Source: Microthrix sp041394405 (GTDB lineage: Bacteria > Actinomycetota > Acidimicrobiia > Acidimicrobiales > Microtrichaceae). From it: a stretch of DNA of 64,000 nt. The number at the start of each line of letters is the position of its first letter. Within the stretch, counting starts at the first letter, position 1. The notes under the pieces are model-generated. The model worked only from the letters and a program-made list of their open reading frames with translations. It was not told the DNA's origin and ran no database searches. This document shows positions 34,418 through 42,847 of this stretch, in pieces. The stretch covers positions 496,001-560,000 of the forward strand of contig JAWKIF010000006.1 in assembly GCA_041394405.1 (NCBI GenBank), given 5' to 3'. The position numbers and the translations under genes are program-made.

Positions 34418-35839
34418 CTACCAGCCGGCGGCGACGAACTCGGCCAGCGCGCCCAGCGCCGCGTCGCGTACCTGGAGGTCGCTCTTGGTCGCCCAGTCGC
34501 GCGCCACCTCGCCGCCCGTCAGGCTGGCCAGCTGCACGTCGCCCACCAGGGACGCCAGGTTGAACCACTCCCGGTAGGGCGCGCCGTCCGCCACCCGGGT
34601 CCACATCGTGGCGTCCTCGTCCCAGAACGGCTCGTCGAACACGAACACCACCTTGTCCAGCAGGCCCATGCCCAGGCCGTCGATGGCGTGGAGGTGATCC
34701 TCGGGAAGAGCGGGGGAGAAGGTGATGTCGCCGGCCTGCAGCACGCCCAACGGGACGGTGATGACCGCACGGTCGGCCCGCAACACCTCGCCACCCAAGG
34801 TTGTGATGGAGACCCCTGAGCCGTCGTAGGCCACCTCGCCGACGGGTGTCTCCAGCCGCAGCTCCACGTCGGGAGCGTCGGCCAGCAACCGATCGGTCAG
34901 CCGCGCATAGCCCCCGACCACCAACAGGTCCTGGCCATCGTTGCCCTCCGCAAACGCGTACCGGGCGGAGAGCTCCTCGGCGGACGCCCCATACTCGGCG
35001 GTCACCTCGGTGGTGAGCAGGTGCTCCATCGCCACGGGGTCGACATTCTCGGCCGCCCCGCTCGCCTCGATGGCCTCGGCGATGGAACGGTCGTCGTCAC
35101 GTTCGGCCGCCCAGCCCACCGCCTTGTACAGGGCGGCCGCAGCGGGCTCGACGTAGTCGTCGCCCAGGCGGGCCCCGTCGGGGCCCAGGATGGCCTGGTC
35201 GTAGTCGAAGGGAACCCCCGTCGCACCGGCCACCTCCAACTCGGGCGCCAGTTCGTGGGAGCCGATGGCGTGCAGCCAGGCGGCGCCGCGTTCGACGGGG
35301 CTGGTCGCCCCCTCGGGAACCAGCGAGTCGATGCGTCCACCGGTGCGGGCGCGGGCCTCCAGCACCGTGACGGCGTAGGTGCGATGTGCCCACCGGCCGC
35401 CGGTAGCCAGCTGCGACGCAGCCGTCAGTCCCGCCATGCCCGCTCCGACGATGATGATGGCCTCACCGGGTTCCGCCACCGCCGCCACGGCCCGGGCCGT
35501 GCGCAGTCCGCTGGCGTTGGCCCCGTGCACGGTGGAGGGGTTGTCCGAATCGGTGGCCTCCCCGGCGAAGAACAGCCGGTTGTCGATGGGCCGCGCCAGG
35601 TTGGTGCGCAGCCGAGGCGAGGCGCCGACCGGCAGGTAGCTGTAGGAACCGTGTGCCCACGGGTCCTGAGACCAGTTGGTGCGCACCATGGCGCGGGGAC
35701 CCGGCACGCCCCGGCGCGACGTGCCGGCGTCCGCGCGCCGCTCACCCTGGGTCGAGCAACCCGTGCCAAGGCCCGCGTGGATCGCCCAGGTTGCGACCGC
35801 GGCCGACCCGCCTCGCAGCACGTCCCGTCGCTTGGCCAT
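34418..35839 (-). CDS. Flavin amine oxidase with circularly permuted domain order, Tat-exported
   Basis: The 473-residue protein has the parts of a flavin monoamine oxidase in the wrong order. Residues 51-120 (SQDPWAHGSYSYLPVG, LFFAGEATDSDNPSTVHGA, SGLRTARAV) are what normally forms the extreme C-terminus. The FAD dinucleotide motif VGAGMAGLTAA (131-141) and LEARARTGGRI, normally at the N-terminus, come after it. The chain then ends at the point where the SQDPW block would usually begin. The N-terminus is a twin-arginine signal (KRRDVLRGG) with GTGC as possible lipobox. All FAD-binding elements are present, so activity is plausible. Confidence 0.88.
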   Translation of the reverse strand: MAKRRDVLRGGSAAVATWAIHAGLGTGCSTQGERRADAGTSRRGVPGPRAMVRTNWSQDPWAHGSYSYLPVGASPRLRTNLARPIDNRLFFAGEATDSDNPSTVHGANASGLRTARAVAAVAEPGEAIIIVGAGMAGLTAASQLATGGRWAHRTYAVTVLEARARTGGRIDSLVPEGATSPVERGAAWLHAIGSHELAPELEVAGATGVPFDYDQAILGPDGARLGDDYVEPAAAALYKAVGWAAERDDDRSIAEAIEASGAAENVDPVAMEHLLTTEVTAEYGASAEELSARYAFAEGNDGQDLLVVGGYARLTDRLLADAPDVELRLETPVGEVAYDGSGVSITTLGGEVLRADRAVITVPLGVLQAGDITFSPALPEDHLHAIDGLGMGLLDKVVFVFDEPFWDEDATMWTRVADGAPYREWFNLASLVGDVQLASLTGGEVARDWATKSDLQVRDAALGALAEFVAAGW

Positions 35840-35974
35840 GTCGCGCTCCTCAGCCCACGGACTCTCCCGGTTGGGAATCCTGGCTGCTGAGCGGTGCGGA
35901 GACCACATTGAGCGCGCGCCACCAGCTGGGCTGCTGGGCTGCATCGGCGGTGGGTCGTGGACCATGCTGGTGCC

Positions 35975-37015
35975 ATGACCCGCAGCCGCCGCTATCGAGT
36001 TGGTGTCCCCAACCTGGATGACGCCATTGACCAACTGGTCGCCGCCGCCGAGGTTGACGGAAACCAGGATCTGTATGCAGAGATGCTCACGTCCGTCGTG
36101 CGCATGGGTCGCGAGCGCACCGAACGCAGCGATGCCAAGATCGTCAACTCCGCCCTCAAGGAGCTGCGCCACGCGTTCGGGGTCTTCGCCCCCTATGCCG
36201 ACGTGCCCAAGTGCGCCGTCTTCGGCTCGGCCCGTACCAAGCCTGGGACCGAGGCGTACCGCATGGCTCGCGAGGTGGGACGGCTGCTCGCGGAGGCCGA
36301 CTGGATGGTCATGACCGGAGGGGGACCGGGCATCATGACCGCAGTGGTGGAGGGCGCCGGGCCGGAGGCCAGCTTCGGTGTGTCCATCGTGTTGCCCTTC
36401 GAGCCGGGAAGCGCCGAGCACGCAGCGCTCTTCGATGGCAAGAGCATCAACTTCCGGTACTTCTTCAGCCGCAAGTTGACCCTCACCAAGGAGGCGTCGG
36501 GCTACATCGTGTTCCCCGGCGGATTCGGCACCCTGGACGAAACCATGGAGCTGCTCACCCTGATGCAGACCGGCAAGGCGCCACCGTCGCCGGTGGTGCT
36601 CTTCGAGCCGGAGGGCGACGCCTATTGGCGCAGCTGGCGTCACTATCTGGAAGTGGAGCTGTTGGATGCGGGGTTGATCTCCCAGGTTGACCTGAAGGTG
36701 GTGCACATCACGTCCGACCCCGCCGAAGCGGTGGCGTACGTGCGGGACTTCTACCGGGTGTTCCACTCCATCAGGCACGTGGGCAACAAGCTGTACGTGC
36801 GGCTCAACGTGGCGATCTCCGACGAGGCGCTTGCCGTGCTGAACGAGGAGTTTGGGGATCTACTCACCAGCGGCGCCATCGAGCGCGCCGAAGCCGCACC
36901 CGTCGAGGTGGAGGACGACGATGTCCCGCACCTTCCCCGGCTGCGGCTTCGGTTCAACAACGCCGCCCACGGGCGCTTGCACCTGATGGTGCAGCGGCTG
37001 GGCCAACTGGCCTGA
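35975..37015 (+). CDS. LOG family protein (lysine-decarboxylase-like fold, TIGR00730 type)
   Basis: The 346-residue protein has the LOG/Rossmann motifs CAVFGSART, MTGGGPGIMTAVVEGA and FPGGFGTLDETME, the PGGxGTxxE signature that binds nucleotide monophosphate. An N-terminal helical extension (1-75) and a C-terminal extension (about 255-346) make it longer than typical 190-residue LOG proteins. Family members release free base from cytokinin-type nucleotides or hydrolyse nucleotides. The exact substrate is unknown. A strong hairpin terminator follows. Confidence 0.88.
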   Translation: MTRSRRYRVGVPNLDDAIDQLVAAAEVDGNQDLYAEMLTSVVRMGRERTERSDAKIVNSALKELRHAFGVFAPYADVPKCAVFGSARTKPGTEAYRMAREVGRLLAEADWMVMTGGGPGIMTAVVEGAGPEASFGVSIVLPFEPGSAEHAALFDGKSINFRYFFSRKLTLTKEASGYIVFPGGFGTLDETMELLTLMQTGKAPPSPVVLFEPEGDAYWRSWRHYLEVELLDAGLISQVDLKVVHITSDPAEAVAYVRDFYRVFHSIRHVGNKLYVRLNVAISDEALAVLNEEFGDLLTSGAIERAEAAPVEVEDDDVPHLPRLRLRFNNAAHGRLHLMVQRLGQLA

Positions 37016-37037
37016 GCAGCCTGCGCCGGCCCTGTCA

Positions 37038-37072
37038 CCGGGGCCGAGCCACCTCGTGGCGCTCGGCCCCGG
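37038..37072. terminator. Bidirectional hairpin terminator between LOG and hsp20 genes
   Basis: An 11-bp perfect stem (37038-37048 with 37062-37072, CCGGGGCCGAG and its complement) encloses a further CCAC/GTGG stem. It sits between two convergent genes and can serve both strands. There is no U-tract. Confidence 0.7.
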
Positions 37073-37118
37073 CTCAGGCTTGGGGGCACCTGTGTGGGCG
37101 GACCGGTTGGGGTGGCGC

Positions 37119-37568
37119 TTACCCGGCGTCGGAGTCGGAGGTGCTGGACGCGTCGATGGCTGCGGCGGACTTGCCGGAACCGATGGGTACCTTGACCGCC
37201 TGGGCCCGCTCGGTCACGGGGATGCGCAGCTCGAGCACGCCGTTTTCGTAGTGGGCGGACACGGCCTGGCCGTCCAGGGTGTCGGCCAGCGTGATCTGGC
37301 GCCGCACCGTTCCCCAACGCCGCTCAGCCACCAAGCGCTGGGTGCCCTCGGGGAGCTCCGGCAGGTTGCGGGTGGCGGTGAGTGTGAGTTCGTGGTTCTC
37401 CACGGTGACGTCGACGTCATCGGGGGCGAAGCCCGGAAGGTCGATGCTGATGATGACCTCGTCGCCGGTGCGGACCGCGTCGAGCGGTGCGTTGAACGAA
37501 CGGTTGCGGGCCTCGGTGGCCTCGAAGAGCCGATCGACGTCCCGGAAGGGATCCCAAGTGGTGAGCAT
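37119..37568 (-). CDS. Small heat-shock protein Hsp20 (alpha-crystallin family)
   Basis: The 149-residue protein has a short N-terminus (WDPFRDVDRLFE), an alpha-crystallin domain (about 38-130) with the late signature A-x-Y-x-N-G-V-L-E-L-R-I-P, and a short tail. It is an ATP-independent holdase. AGGAGG lies eight bases before the ATG. A HAIR-like inverted repeat, the HspR operator, lies about 57 bases upstream, so heat-regulated derepression is likely. Confidence 0.95.
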   Translation of the reverse strand: MLTTWDPFRDVDRLFEATEARNRSFNAPLDAVRTGDEVIISIDLPGFAPDDVDVTVENHELTLTATRNLPELPEGTQRLVAERRWGTVRRQITLADTLDGQAVSAHYENGVLELRIPVTERAQAVKVPIGSGKSAAAIDASSTSDSDAG

Positions 37569-37624
37569 GATGTGGTGCCTCCTGTGTGGTGGTAGCTGCG
37601 GACGCTTACCAGTATGTCACCAAA

Positions 37625-37645
37625 GTTGAGTGATGCAACATCAAG
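37625..37645 (-). promoter_or_regulatory. HAIR-like HspR operator upstream of hsp20
   Basis: Read on the minus strand, CTTGATG-N7-ACTCAAC matches the HspR inverted repeat CTTGAGT-N7-ACTCAAG in 11 of 14 positions with the exact seven-base spacer. It overlaps the likely promoter (TTGCAT, 16 bases, CATACT) of the hsp20 gene. An hspR gene is not in the window. Confidence 0.65.
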
Positions 37646-37811
37646 TTTGCTCAGTGTGGCACATGCCATAGCTGGGCGCGGGTCGAGCACCCCCGTGTTG
37701 GGGAACGGAAGCGCGCTCGAGCGCGACGTCAAGCGCCACGCGGTGAGGCTTATCGGTGCCAGACACCCCATCACCTTCACGGGAGGGGCGGCGAGGTGAG
37801 TGGCCGCCGGC

Positions 37812-39617
37812 TCAGTTGGCCAGGCGCTTCTCCAGATCGGACAGCTCGTCGGCCATCTGCTGGGGGAGTCGCTCTCCGATGAACTCGTAGTGGCCGCGGA
37901 TCAGCTCCACCTCGGTGCGCCAGGCCTCGTTGTCCACCTCGAGGATCTTGGCAATGGTGGCGTCGTCCAGGTCGAGGCCGCTGAGATCGAGCGAGTCGGC
38001 GGTGGGGACATAGCCGATGGCGGTCTCGTCGGCATCGGCCGTGCCCGCCAGGCGTTCCACGACCCACTTGAGCACTCGGGAATTCTCGCCGAACCCCGGC
38101 CACATGAACTTTCCGTCCTCGTCCTTGCGGAACCAGTTCACCCAGAACAGCTTGGGCAGCTTGTCGGGATCGGCGGCCTTGCCGATATCCAGCCAGTGCC
38201 CGATGTAGTCGCCCACGTTGTAGCCCATGAACGGCAACATGGCGAAGGGGTCGAAGCGGACGTCGCCCACCTTGCCGGCGGCAGCTGCGGTCTTCTCGGA
38301 GCTCATGATGGAGCCCTGAAACACCCCGTGTTGCCAGTCGAAGCTCTGGGCCACCAACGGCACGTTGGTGGCCCGGCGGCCGCCGAAGAGGATGGCCGAA
38401 ATGGGCACGCCGGCTGGGTCCTCCCAGGCCGGAGAGATCGAGGGGCATTGCGAAGCCGGTGCGGTGAAGCGTGCGTTGGGATGAGCGGCGGGCGTCTCAG
38501 ATCCGGGGGTCCAGTCGTTGCCCTTCCAATCGATGAGGTGCGCCGGCGCCTCGTCGGTCATCTCCTCCCACCACACGTCGCCATCGTCGGTGAGGGCCAC
38601 ATTGGTGAAGATGGAGTTGGCCGCCGCCGAGGCCATGGCGTTGTGGTTGGTCGATTCGGAGGTGCCCGGCGCCACGCCGAAGAACCCTGCCTCCGGGTTG
38701 ATGGCGTACAGCGAGCCGTCCTCGCCGAACTTCATCCAGGCGATGTCGTCCCCGATGGTCTCCACCTTCCAGCCAGGGAGGCTGGGAATGAGCATGGCCA
38801 TGTTGGTCTTGCCGCACGCCGAGGGGAACGCAGCGGCGACGTAGGTGACCTCGCCCTCGGGTGAGGTCAGGCCGAGGATGAGCATGTGTTCGGCCATCCA
38901 GCCCTGGTCTCGGGCCATGGTGGAGGCGATGCGCAGTGCGAAGCACTTCTTGCCGAGCAGGGCGTTGCCGCCGTAGCCCGAGCCGTAGCTCCAGATCTCG
39001 GAGGTCTCCGGGAAGTGGCTGATGTACTTGGTGCTGTTGCACGGCCAGGCGACATCGGGGCGTTCGTTGCCGTCGGCGTCAACCAGCGGATAGCCCACCG
39101 AGTGGATGGCGGGCACGAAGTCGCCGTCGGCGCCGAGCACGTCCAAGGCGCCTTGGCCCATGCGGGTCATGATGCGCATGTTGGTGGCCACGTAGGCAGA
39201 GTCGGTCAGCTCAACGCCGATGTGGGCGATGGGGGAACCCAACGGTCCCATCGAGAAGGGCACGACGTACATGGTGCGGCCCCGCATCGAGCCCCGGTAC
39301 AGCTCCAGCATCTCCGCCTTCAACTCGGCGGGATCGCGCCAGTGGTTGGTGGGCCCGGCGTCGATCTCCTGCTCGCAGGCGATGAACGTGCGGTCCTCCA
39401 CCCGGGCGACATCGGAGGGGTCCGACATGGCGAGATAGCTGTTGGGCCGCTTGGCCTCGGACAGCTTGGTGAAGACACCCTCGTCCACGAGCAGCTGCGC
39501 CAAGCGGTCGTACTCCTCGGCGGTGCCGTCGCACCATTCCACGGCGTCGGGCTGGAGGATGGCTCGCCATTCCTCCACCCAGTCGAGCAGCTTCTGATTC
39601 GCGGTCGTGCCAGCCAT
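37812..39617 (-). CDS. pckG: Phosphoenolpyruvate carboxykinase (GTP)
   Basis: The 601-residue protein is full length for GTP-dependent PEPCK, which converts oxaloacetate and GTP to PEP in gluconeogenesis. The P-loop FPSACGKTNMAML lies at about 262-274, preceded by the CFALRIAS reactive-Cys region, and RTMYVVPFSMGP (PEP/oxaloacetate-binding loop) is earlier. Its ATG overlaps the TGA of the upstream 104-residue gene (TGATG), so the two are translationally coupled. Confidence 0.96.
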   Translation of the reverse strand: MAGTTANQKLLDWVEEWRAILQPDAVEWCDGTAEEYDRLAQLLVDEGVFTKLSEAKRPNSYLAMSDPSDVARVEDRTFIACEQEIDAGPTNHWRDPAELKAEMLELYRGSMRGRTMYVVPFSMGPLGSPIAHIGVELTDSAYVATNMRIMTRMGQGALDVLGADGDFVPAIHSVGYPLVDADGNERPDVAWPCNSTKYISHFPETSEIWSYGSGYGGNALLGKKCFALRIASTMARDQGWMAEHMLILGLTSPEGEVTYVAAAFPSACGKTNMAMLIPSLPGWKVETIGDDIAWMKFGEDGSLYAINPEAGFFGVAPGTSESTNHNAMASAAANSIFTNVALTDDGDVWWEEMTDEAPAHLIDWKGNDWTPGSETPAAHPNARFTAPASQCPSISPAWEDPAGVPISAILFGGRRATNVPLVAQSFDWQHGVFQGSIMSSEKTAAAAGKVGDVRFDPFAMLPFMGYNVGDYIGHWLDIGKAADPDKLPKLFWVNWFRKDEDGKFMWPGFGENSRVLKWVVERLAGTADADETAIGYVPTADSLDLSGLDLDDATIAKILEVDNEAWRTEVELIRGHYEFIGERLPQQMADELSDLEKRLAN

Positions 39618-39931
39618 CAGGCCCGCCCTCCTTCGTTGTCGGTGGTGCGCGGGTCGGTTGCCGGGGTCGGAAGGAGTTCCGAGGCGGGAAAACCCGGCGT
39701 GCCCATGTCGATTTCGGATCCCAGCCGCACCGTGGTGGCCAGCTCCACGGGCTGCTCGTGCACGTCGCGCCCGGTGGTCAGCTCGAAGATGACCCGCTGC
39801 CCCTGGCGCAGCATGCGAAAGAGCGAGCCTTCCAGTGCGTCGGCGGCCAGCTCGTACTCCGAGAGCGTGCTGTCGGAGATGACGGTGCCGTCACCGGTGA
39901 ACGGGTCGTAGCTCTTGATGACACCCTGCAA
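39617..39931 (-). CDS. Small OB-fold (cold-shock-domain-like) protein coupled to pckG
   Basis: The 104-residue protein opens with G-V-I-K-S-Y-D-P-F-T-G-D-G-T-V-I, which follows the first strands of cold-shock domains (G-x-V-K-x-F...G-x-G-x-I), and continues G-Q-R-V-I-F-E-L like the last CSD strand. The aromatic RNA-binding residues are mostly missing, so it may be a distant relative. The C-terminal 35 residues look disordered. The only available start is TTG, with CGGAG eight bases before it. It overlaps pckG by one base. Confidence 0.62.
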   Translation of the reverse strand: MQGVIKSYDPFTGDGTVISDSTLSEYELAADALEGSLFRMLRQGQRVIFELTTGRDVHEQPVELATTVRLGSEIDMGTPGFPASELLPTPATDPRTTDNEGGRA

Positions 39932-40069
39932 CGTGGACGCTCCGTTCGTCGGAAAACCGTCGACGGGCCGCTTCAGCGCGACTCCCGCCGTTCGGAAGCG
40001 TCAGAGTACCCGCACTACGCGCGGATTTCACAAGCTCGGCGGCTCGCGGCGTGGTGCCTGCCTGGCGGC

Positions 40070-40288
40070 TCAGACCGACTCGGGTTGCCAGTTGCGGGCG
40101 GGCGGCTTGGTGACCTTGCCCGCCTTGAGGCAACCCGTGCACACATCGATGCGCTTGGTGGACCCGTTCACCAGGGCGCGGACCCGCTGAATGTTGGGGT
40201 TCCAGCGGCGACGCGTGCGCCGGTGGGAGTGCGACACCGACATGCCAAAGCTGGGCTTCTTGCCGCAGAGTTCACACACACTGGCCAT
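40070..40288 (-). CDS. rpmB: 50S ribosomal protein L28
   Basis: The 72-residue protein begins SVCELCGKKPSFGMSVSHSHRRTRRRW, typical of bacterial L28, and keeps both CxxC pairs (CELC and CTGC) of the zinc-binding form. AAGGAACG precedes the ATG. It is divergent from recG, a conserved actinobacterial neighbourhood in which a DAK-phosphatase gene often also lies; that gene is absent here. Confidence 0.95.
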   Translation of the reverse strand: MASVCELCGKKPSFGMSVSHSHRRTRRRWNPNIQRVRALVNGSTKRIDVCTGCLKAGKVTKPPARNWQPESV

Positions 40289-40454
40289 GAGACGTTCCTT
40301 CGGTGGGGGGAGGCGGCCGGATCTCAGGTGGGAATCCGACGCGAGCGACCAATCATCGTAGCGTCTGGCCCGGAGGCACGCCATGATCGGGCTGCCGCAG
40401 CCGGGCGGGGGCACGTTGCCCACCGGGGTCTCCGTGCGGTGCCACCATGAAGGG

Positions 40455-42614
40455 GTGAGCGCAGCCAACCCCATCTCGCTTCGGGAGCTCGAATCGCTGC
40501 CCGTCGATCGTCTCAAGGGCGTGGGTGGCAAGAAGCGCGACGGGCTGGCCGCCCTGGGCATCAACTCGGTGCTGGATCTGCTGTTCCACTATCCCCGCCG
40601 CTACGTCGACCGCACCCGCGAGGCGCGCATCGCGGACCTGGCGCCGGGGGAGGAGGGAATGTTCCTGGGCGAGGTGCAGCGCATTGCTGGGCGGCGGGTA
40701 CGCGGGGGGCGGGCCCTCGTGGAGGCCACGGTGTCCGACGGCACGGGCACGATCAAGGTGACGTTCTTCAATCAGGGGTGGCGGGAACGGCAGCTTCCCG
40801 CCGGCACCAAGGCGGTGTTCTACGGCAAGGTCGACGAGTTTCGAGGCAACCGGCAGCTGACCAATCCCGTGGTGGATTTGGTGGGCGACCGCACGGGCCG
40901 GATCCTGCCCATCTATCCGCAGTCCGAGAAGGCCAAGCTGAGCACCTGGGAGTTGGCCGATTGGGTGGCGGAGGCGCTGCGCCGAATCGCCCCGCGGGGG
41001 TTGGCGGACCCCGTCCCGGCACCGGTCGTGCGGGAGCTGAACCTGGTCGGCCGCCAAGACGCCATGGCGGCCATCCATGCCCCCGAGACCATGGGGCACC
41101 AGCGGCGGGCCCGGGACCGGTTGGTGTTCGACGAGCTGTTGCGGGTGCAGCTGGCGCTGGTGGCGGCCAAGGCCCAGCGCGAGGCGACAGTCACCGGGGT
41201 GACCCATGCCGTCGGGGCGAAGGCCGACCTGGCAGTCTCTCCGGGGCTGGTAGAAGCGTTCTTGACCTCGTTGCCCTTTGCGTTGACGGGCGCCCAGGCC
41301 CGGGCGATTGACGAAATCCTCGCCGACCTGGAGCGGCCGTGGGCGATGCACCGCCTGTTGCAGGGCGACGTGGGTGCCGGCAAGACGCTGGTTGCCGTGG
41401 CGGCGCTGCTGGCTGCGGTGCAGGGGGGCCACCAGGGGGCGCTCATGGCGCCCACCGAAGTGCTGGCCGAGCAGCACCACCGCGGCATTTCCGAGTTGCT
41501 CGAGGGTTTCGTCGTACCGGCCCCCAACACGCTCCTCGGCGATCGGCCGCTGCACGTGGCGCTGCTCACCAATCGGTTGTCCGCGCCCGAGCGGCGGCGG
41601 GTCTTGGCCGAGTTGGCCTCCGGCGACATCGACCTGGTGGTGGGCACGCACTCGTTGATCTCCGAAGGCGTGGGCTTCTCCAGCCTGGGCGTGGCGGTGG
41701 TGGACGAGCAGCACCGCTTCGGCGTGGACCAGCGAGCTGCGCTGGCCGAGGTAAGCGAGGGCGACAGCCAGCCCGACCTGCTGGTCATGACGGCAACGCC
41801 CATCCCGCGCACCGCCGCCATGACCGTCTACGGCGACCTGGACGTGTCCACCCTGGACGAGCTGCCACCTGGCCGCACCCCGATTGTCACCAACTGGGCC
41901 CAAACGCCGTTGGAGGTGGCGGGCGTGTGGCAAGCGGTGCGCGACGAGGTGGCGGCGGGGCGTCAGGCCTATGTGGTGTGTCCGTTGGTGGAGGAGTCCG
42001 ACAAGCTCGAGGTGGCCTCGGCCGAGTCCACCCTGGAGGAGTTGGCCGCCGACGAGTTGGCGGGCCTCCGGCTGGGGCTGCTGCACGGCCGGGTGCCTGC
42101 GGAGGCCGGCGACGCCACCATGGCGGCGTTCCGGGCGGGCGGGCTGGACGTGCTGGTGGCAACGACCGTGATCGAGGTGGGGGTGGACGTCCCCAACGCC
42201 ACGATCATGGTGGTGCTGGACGCCGACCGATTTGGGATTGCCCAGCTGCACCAGCTGCGGGGGCGGGTGGGGCGTGGCGCCGCCAAGTCGTCGTGCTGGC
42301 TCGTCTCCCCCGAGCCCAGCGCCGATGGACGGGCGCGCCTGGAGGCCTTGGTGACCAGCACCGATGGATTCGAGCTGGCCGAGGTTGACCTGGACCTGCG
42401 GGGCGAGGGCACGCTGATGGGGGAGCGCCAGAAGGGTCGCAACGACCTGCGGCTGGCCTCGTTGCGGCGCGACCGCGACTGGGTGGTGCGGGCGAGGGCG
42501 GCGGCGGTCGAGCTGCTGGCCGGCGCCGGCTCGCTGGATCAGCTGGGTGGCCTTGCCGACGAGGTAGACCTCCTCCTCGGCCAGGACGATGTGGGCTATC
42601 TCATGAAGGGCTGA
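40455..42614 (+). CDS. recG: ATP-dependent DNA helicase RecG
   Basis: The 719-residue protein has the RecG wedge/OB domain (about 60-150, YPRRYVDRTR and NPVVDLVG), then SF2 helicase motifs: Walker A GDVGAGKT (304-311), DEQHRFGV, TATPIPRT and, in the second domain, ATTVIEVGVDVPNATIM and QLRGRVGRG. The C-terminal RGEGTLMGERQKG is specific to RecG. It remodels stalled forks and Holliday junctions. The GTG at 40455 gives the usual N-terminus. Confidence 0.96.
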   Translation: MSAANPISLRELESLPVDRLKGVGGKKRDGLAALGINSVLDLLFHYPRRYVDRTREARIADLAPGEEGMFLGEVQRIAGRRVRGGRALVEATVSDGTGTIKVTFFNQGWRERQLPAGTKAVFYGKVDEFRGNRQLTNPVVDLVGDRTGRILPIYPQSEKAKLSTWELADWVAEALRRIAPRGLADPVPAPVVRELNLVGRQDAMAAIHAPETMGHQRRARDRLVFDELLRVQLALVAAKAQREATVTGVTHAVGAKADLAVSPGLVEAFLTSLPFALTGAQARAIDEILADLERPWAMHRLLQGDVGAGKTLVAVAALLAAVQGGHQGALMAPTEVLAEQHHRGISELLEGFVVPAPNTLLGDRPLHVALLTNRLSAPERRRVLAELASGDIDLVVGTHSLISEGVGFSSLGVAVVDEQHRFGVDQRAALAEVSEGDSQPDLLVMTATPIPRTAAMTVYGDLDVSTLDELPPGRTPIVTNWAQTPLEVAGVWQAVRDEVAAGRQAYVVCPLVEESDKLEVASAESTLEELAADELAGLRLGLLHGRVPAEAGDATMAAFRAGGLDVLVATTVIEVGVDVPNATIMVVLDADRFGIAQLHQLRGRVGRGAAKSSCWLVSPEPSADGRARLEALVTSTDGFELAEVDLDLRGEGTLMGERQKGRNDLRLASLRRDRDWVVRARAAAVELLAGAGSLDQLGGLADEVDLLLGQDDVGYLMKG

Positions 42615-42624
42615 GGCCCATCAG

Positions 42625-42652
42625 GGGGGGGCGCTGCGGTCAGTGCCCTCCC
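42625..42652. terminator. Hairpin between recG and the small peptide gene
   Basis: An 11-bp stem (42625-42635 with 42642-42652, two pairs being G-U on the plus-strand RNA) with a six-base loop overlaps the last codons of the convergent small gene. It is a likely bidirectional terminator. Confidence 0.5.
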
Positions 42653-42846
42653 GCTTGCCTCGGGTTCGAGGACGTGAAGTACTGGCTCAACGACCCGCCC
42701 GGTTGGCGTACGGCAGCATCGAGTTGTGCCAGGTCGTCATCGGTCAGGTTGGTTCCCTGCAGCGCCGCAGCAGGATCGTTCTCCAGGGCTGCGCGGAAGA
42801 CGTCGTCGCTGGCAACCTTGGCGAGCAGCTCGTCGATTTGGCTCAT
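42640..42846 (-). CDS. Small Nif11/Franean1_4349-leader-like peptide
   Basis: The 68-residue product has an N-terminal helix pattern I-D-E-L-L-A-K-V-A-S-D-D-V-F-R-A-A-L-E-N-D-P-A-A-A-L, then N-L-T-D-D-D-L-A-Q-L-D. This resembles the leader region of Nif11-like and Franean1_4349-type RiPP precursors. The remaining 20 residues are Gly/Ser/Gln-rich without Cys. No modification enzyme or transporter is adjacent. The ATG is one base after the stop of the lipoprotein gene, so translation is coupled. It may be a RiPP-like peptide or simply a small regulatory protein. Confidence 0.55.
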   Translation of the reverse strand: MSQIDELLAKVASDDVFRAALENDPAAALQGTNLTDDDLAQLDAAVRQPGGSLSQYFTSSNPRQAGGH

Positions 42847-42847
42847 G

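Noticed and set aside
42640..42846. The small peptide as a classical bacteriocin or lantibiotic precursor
   Set aside because: It has no Cys and no Thr/Ser-rich lanthionine pattern, no double-Gly leader cleavage site in context, and no modification or export genes nearby.
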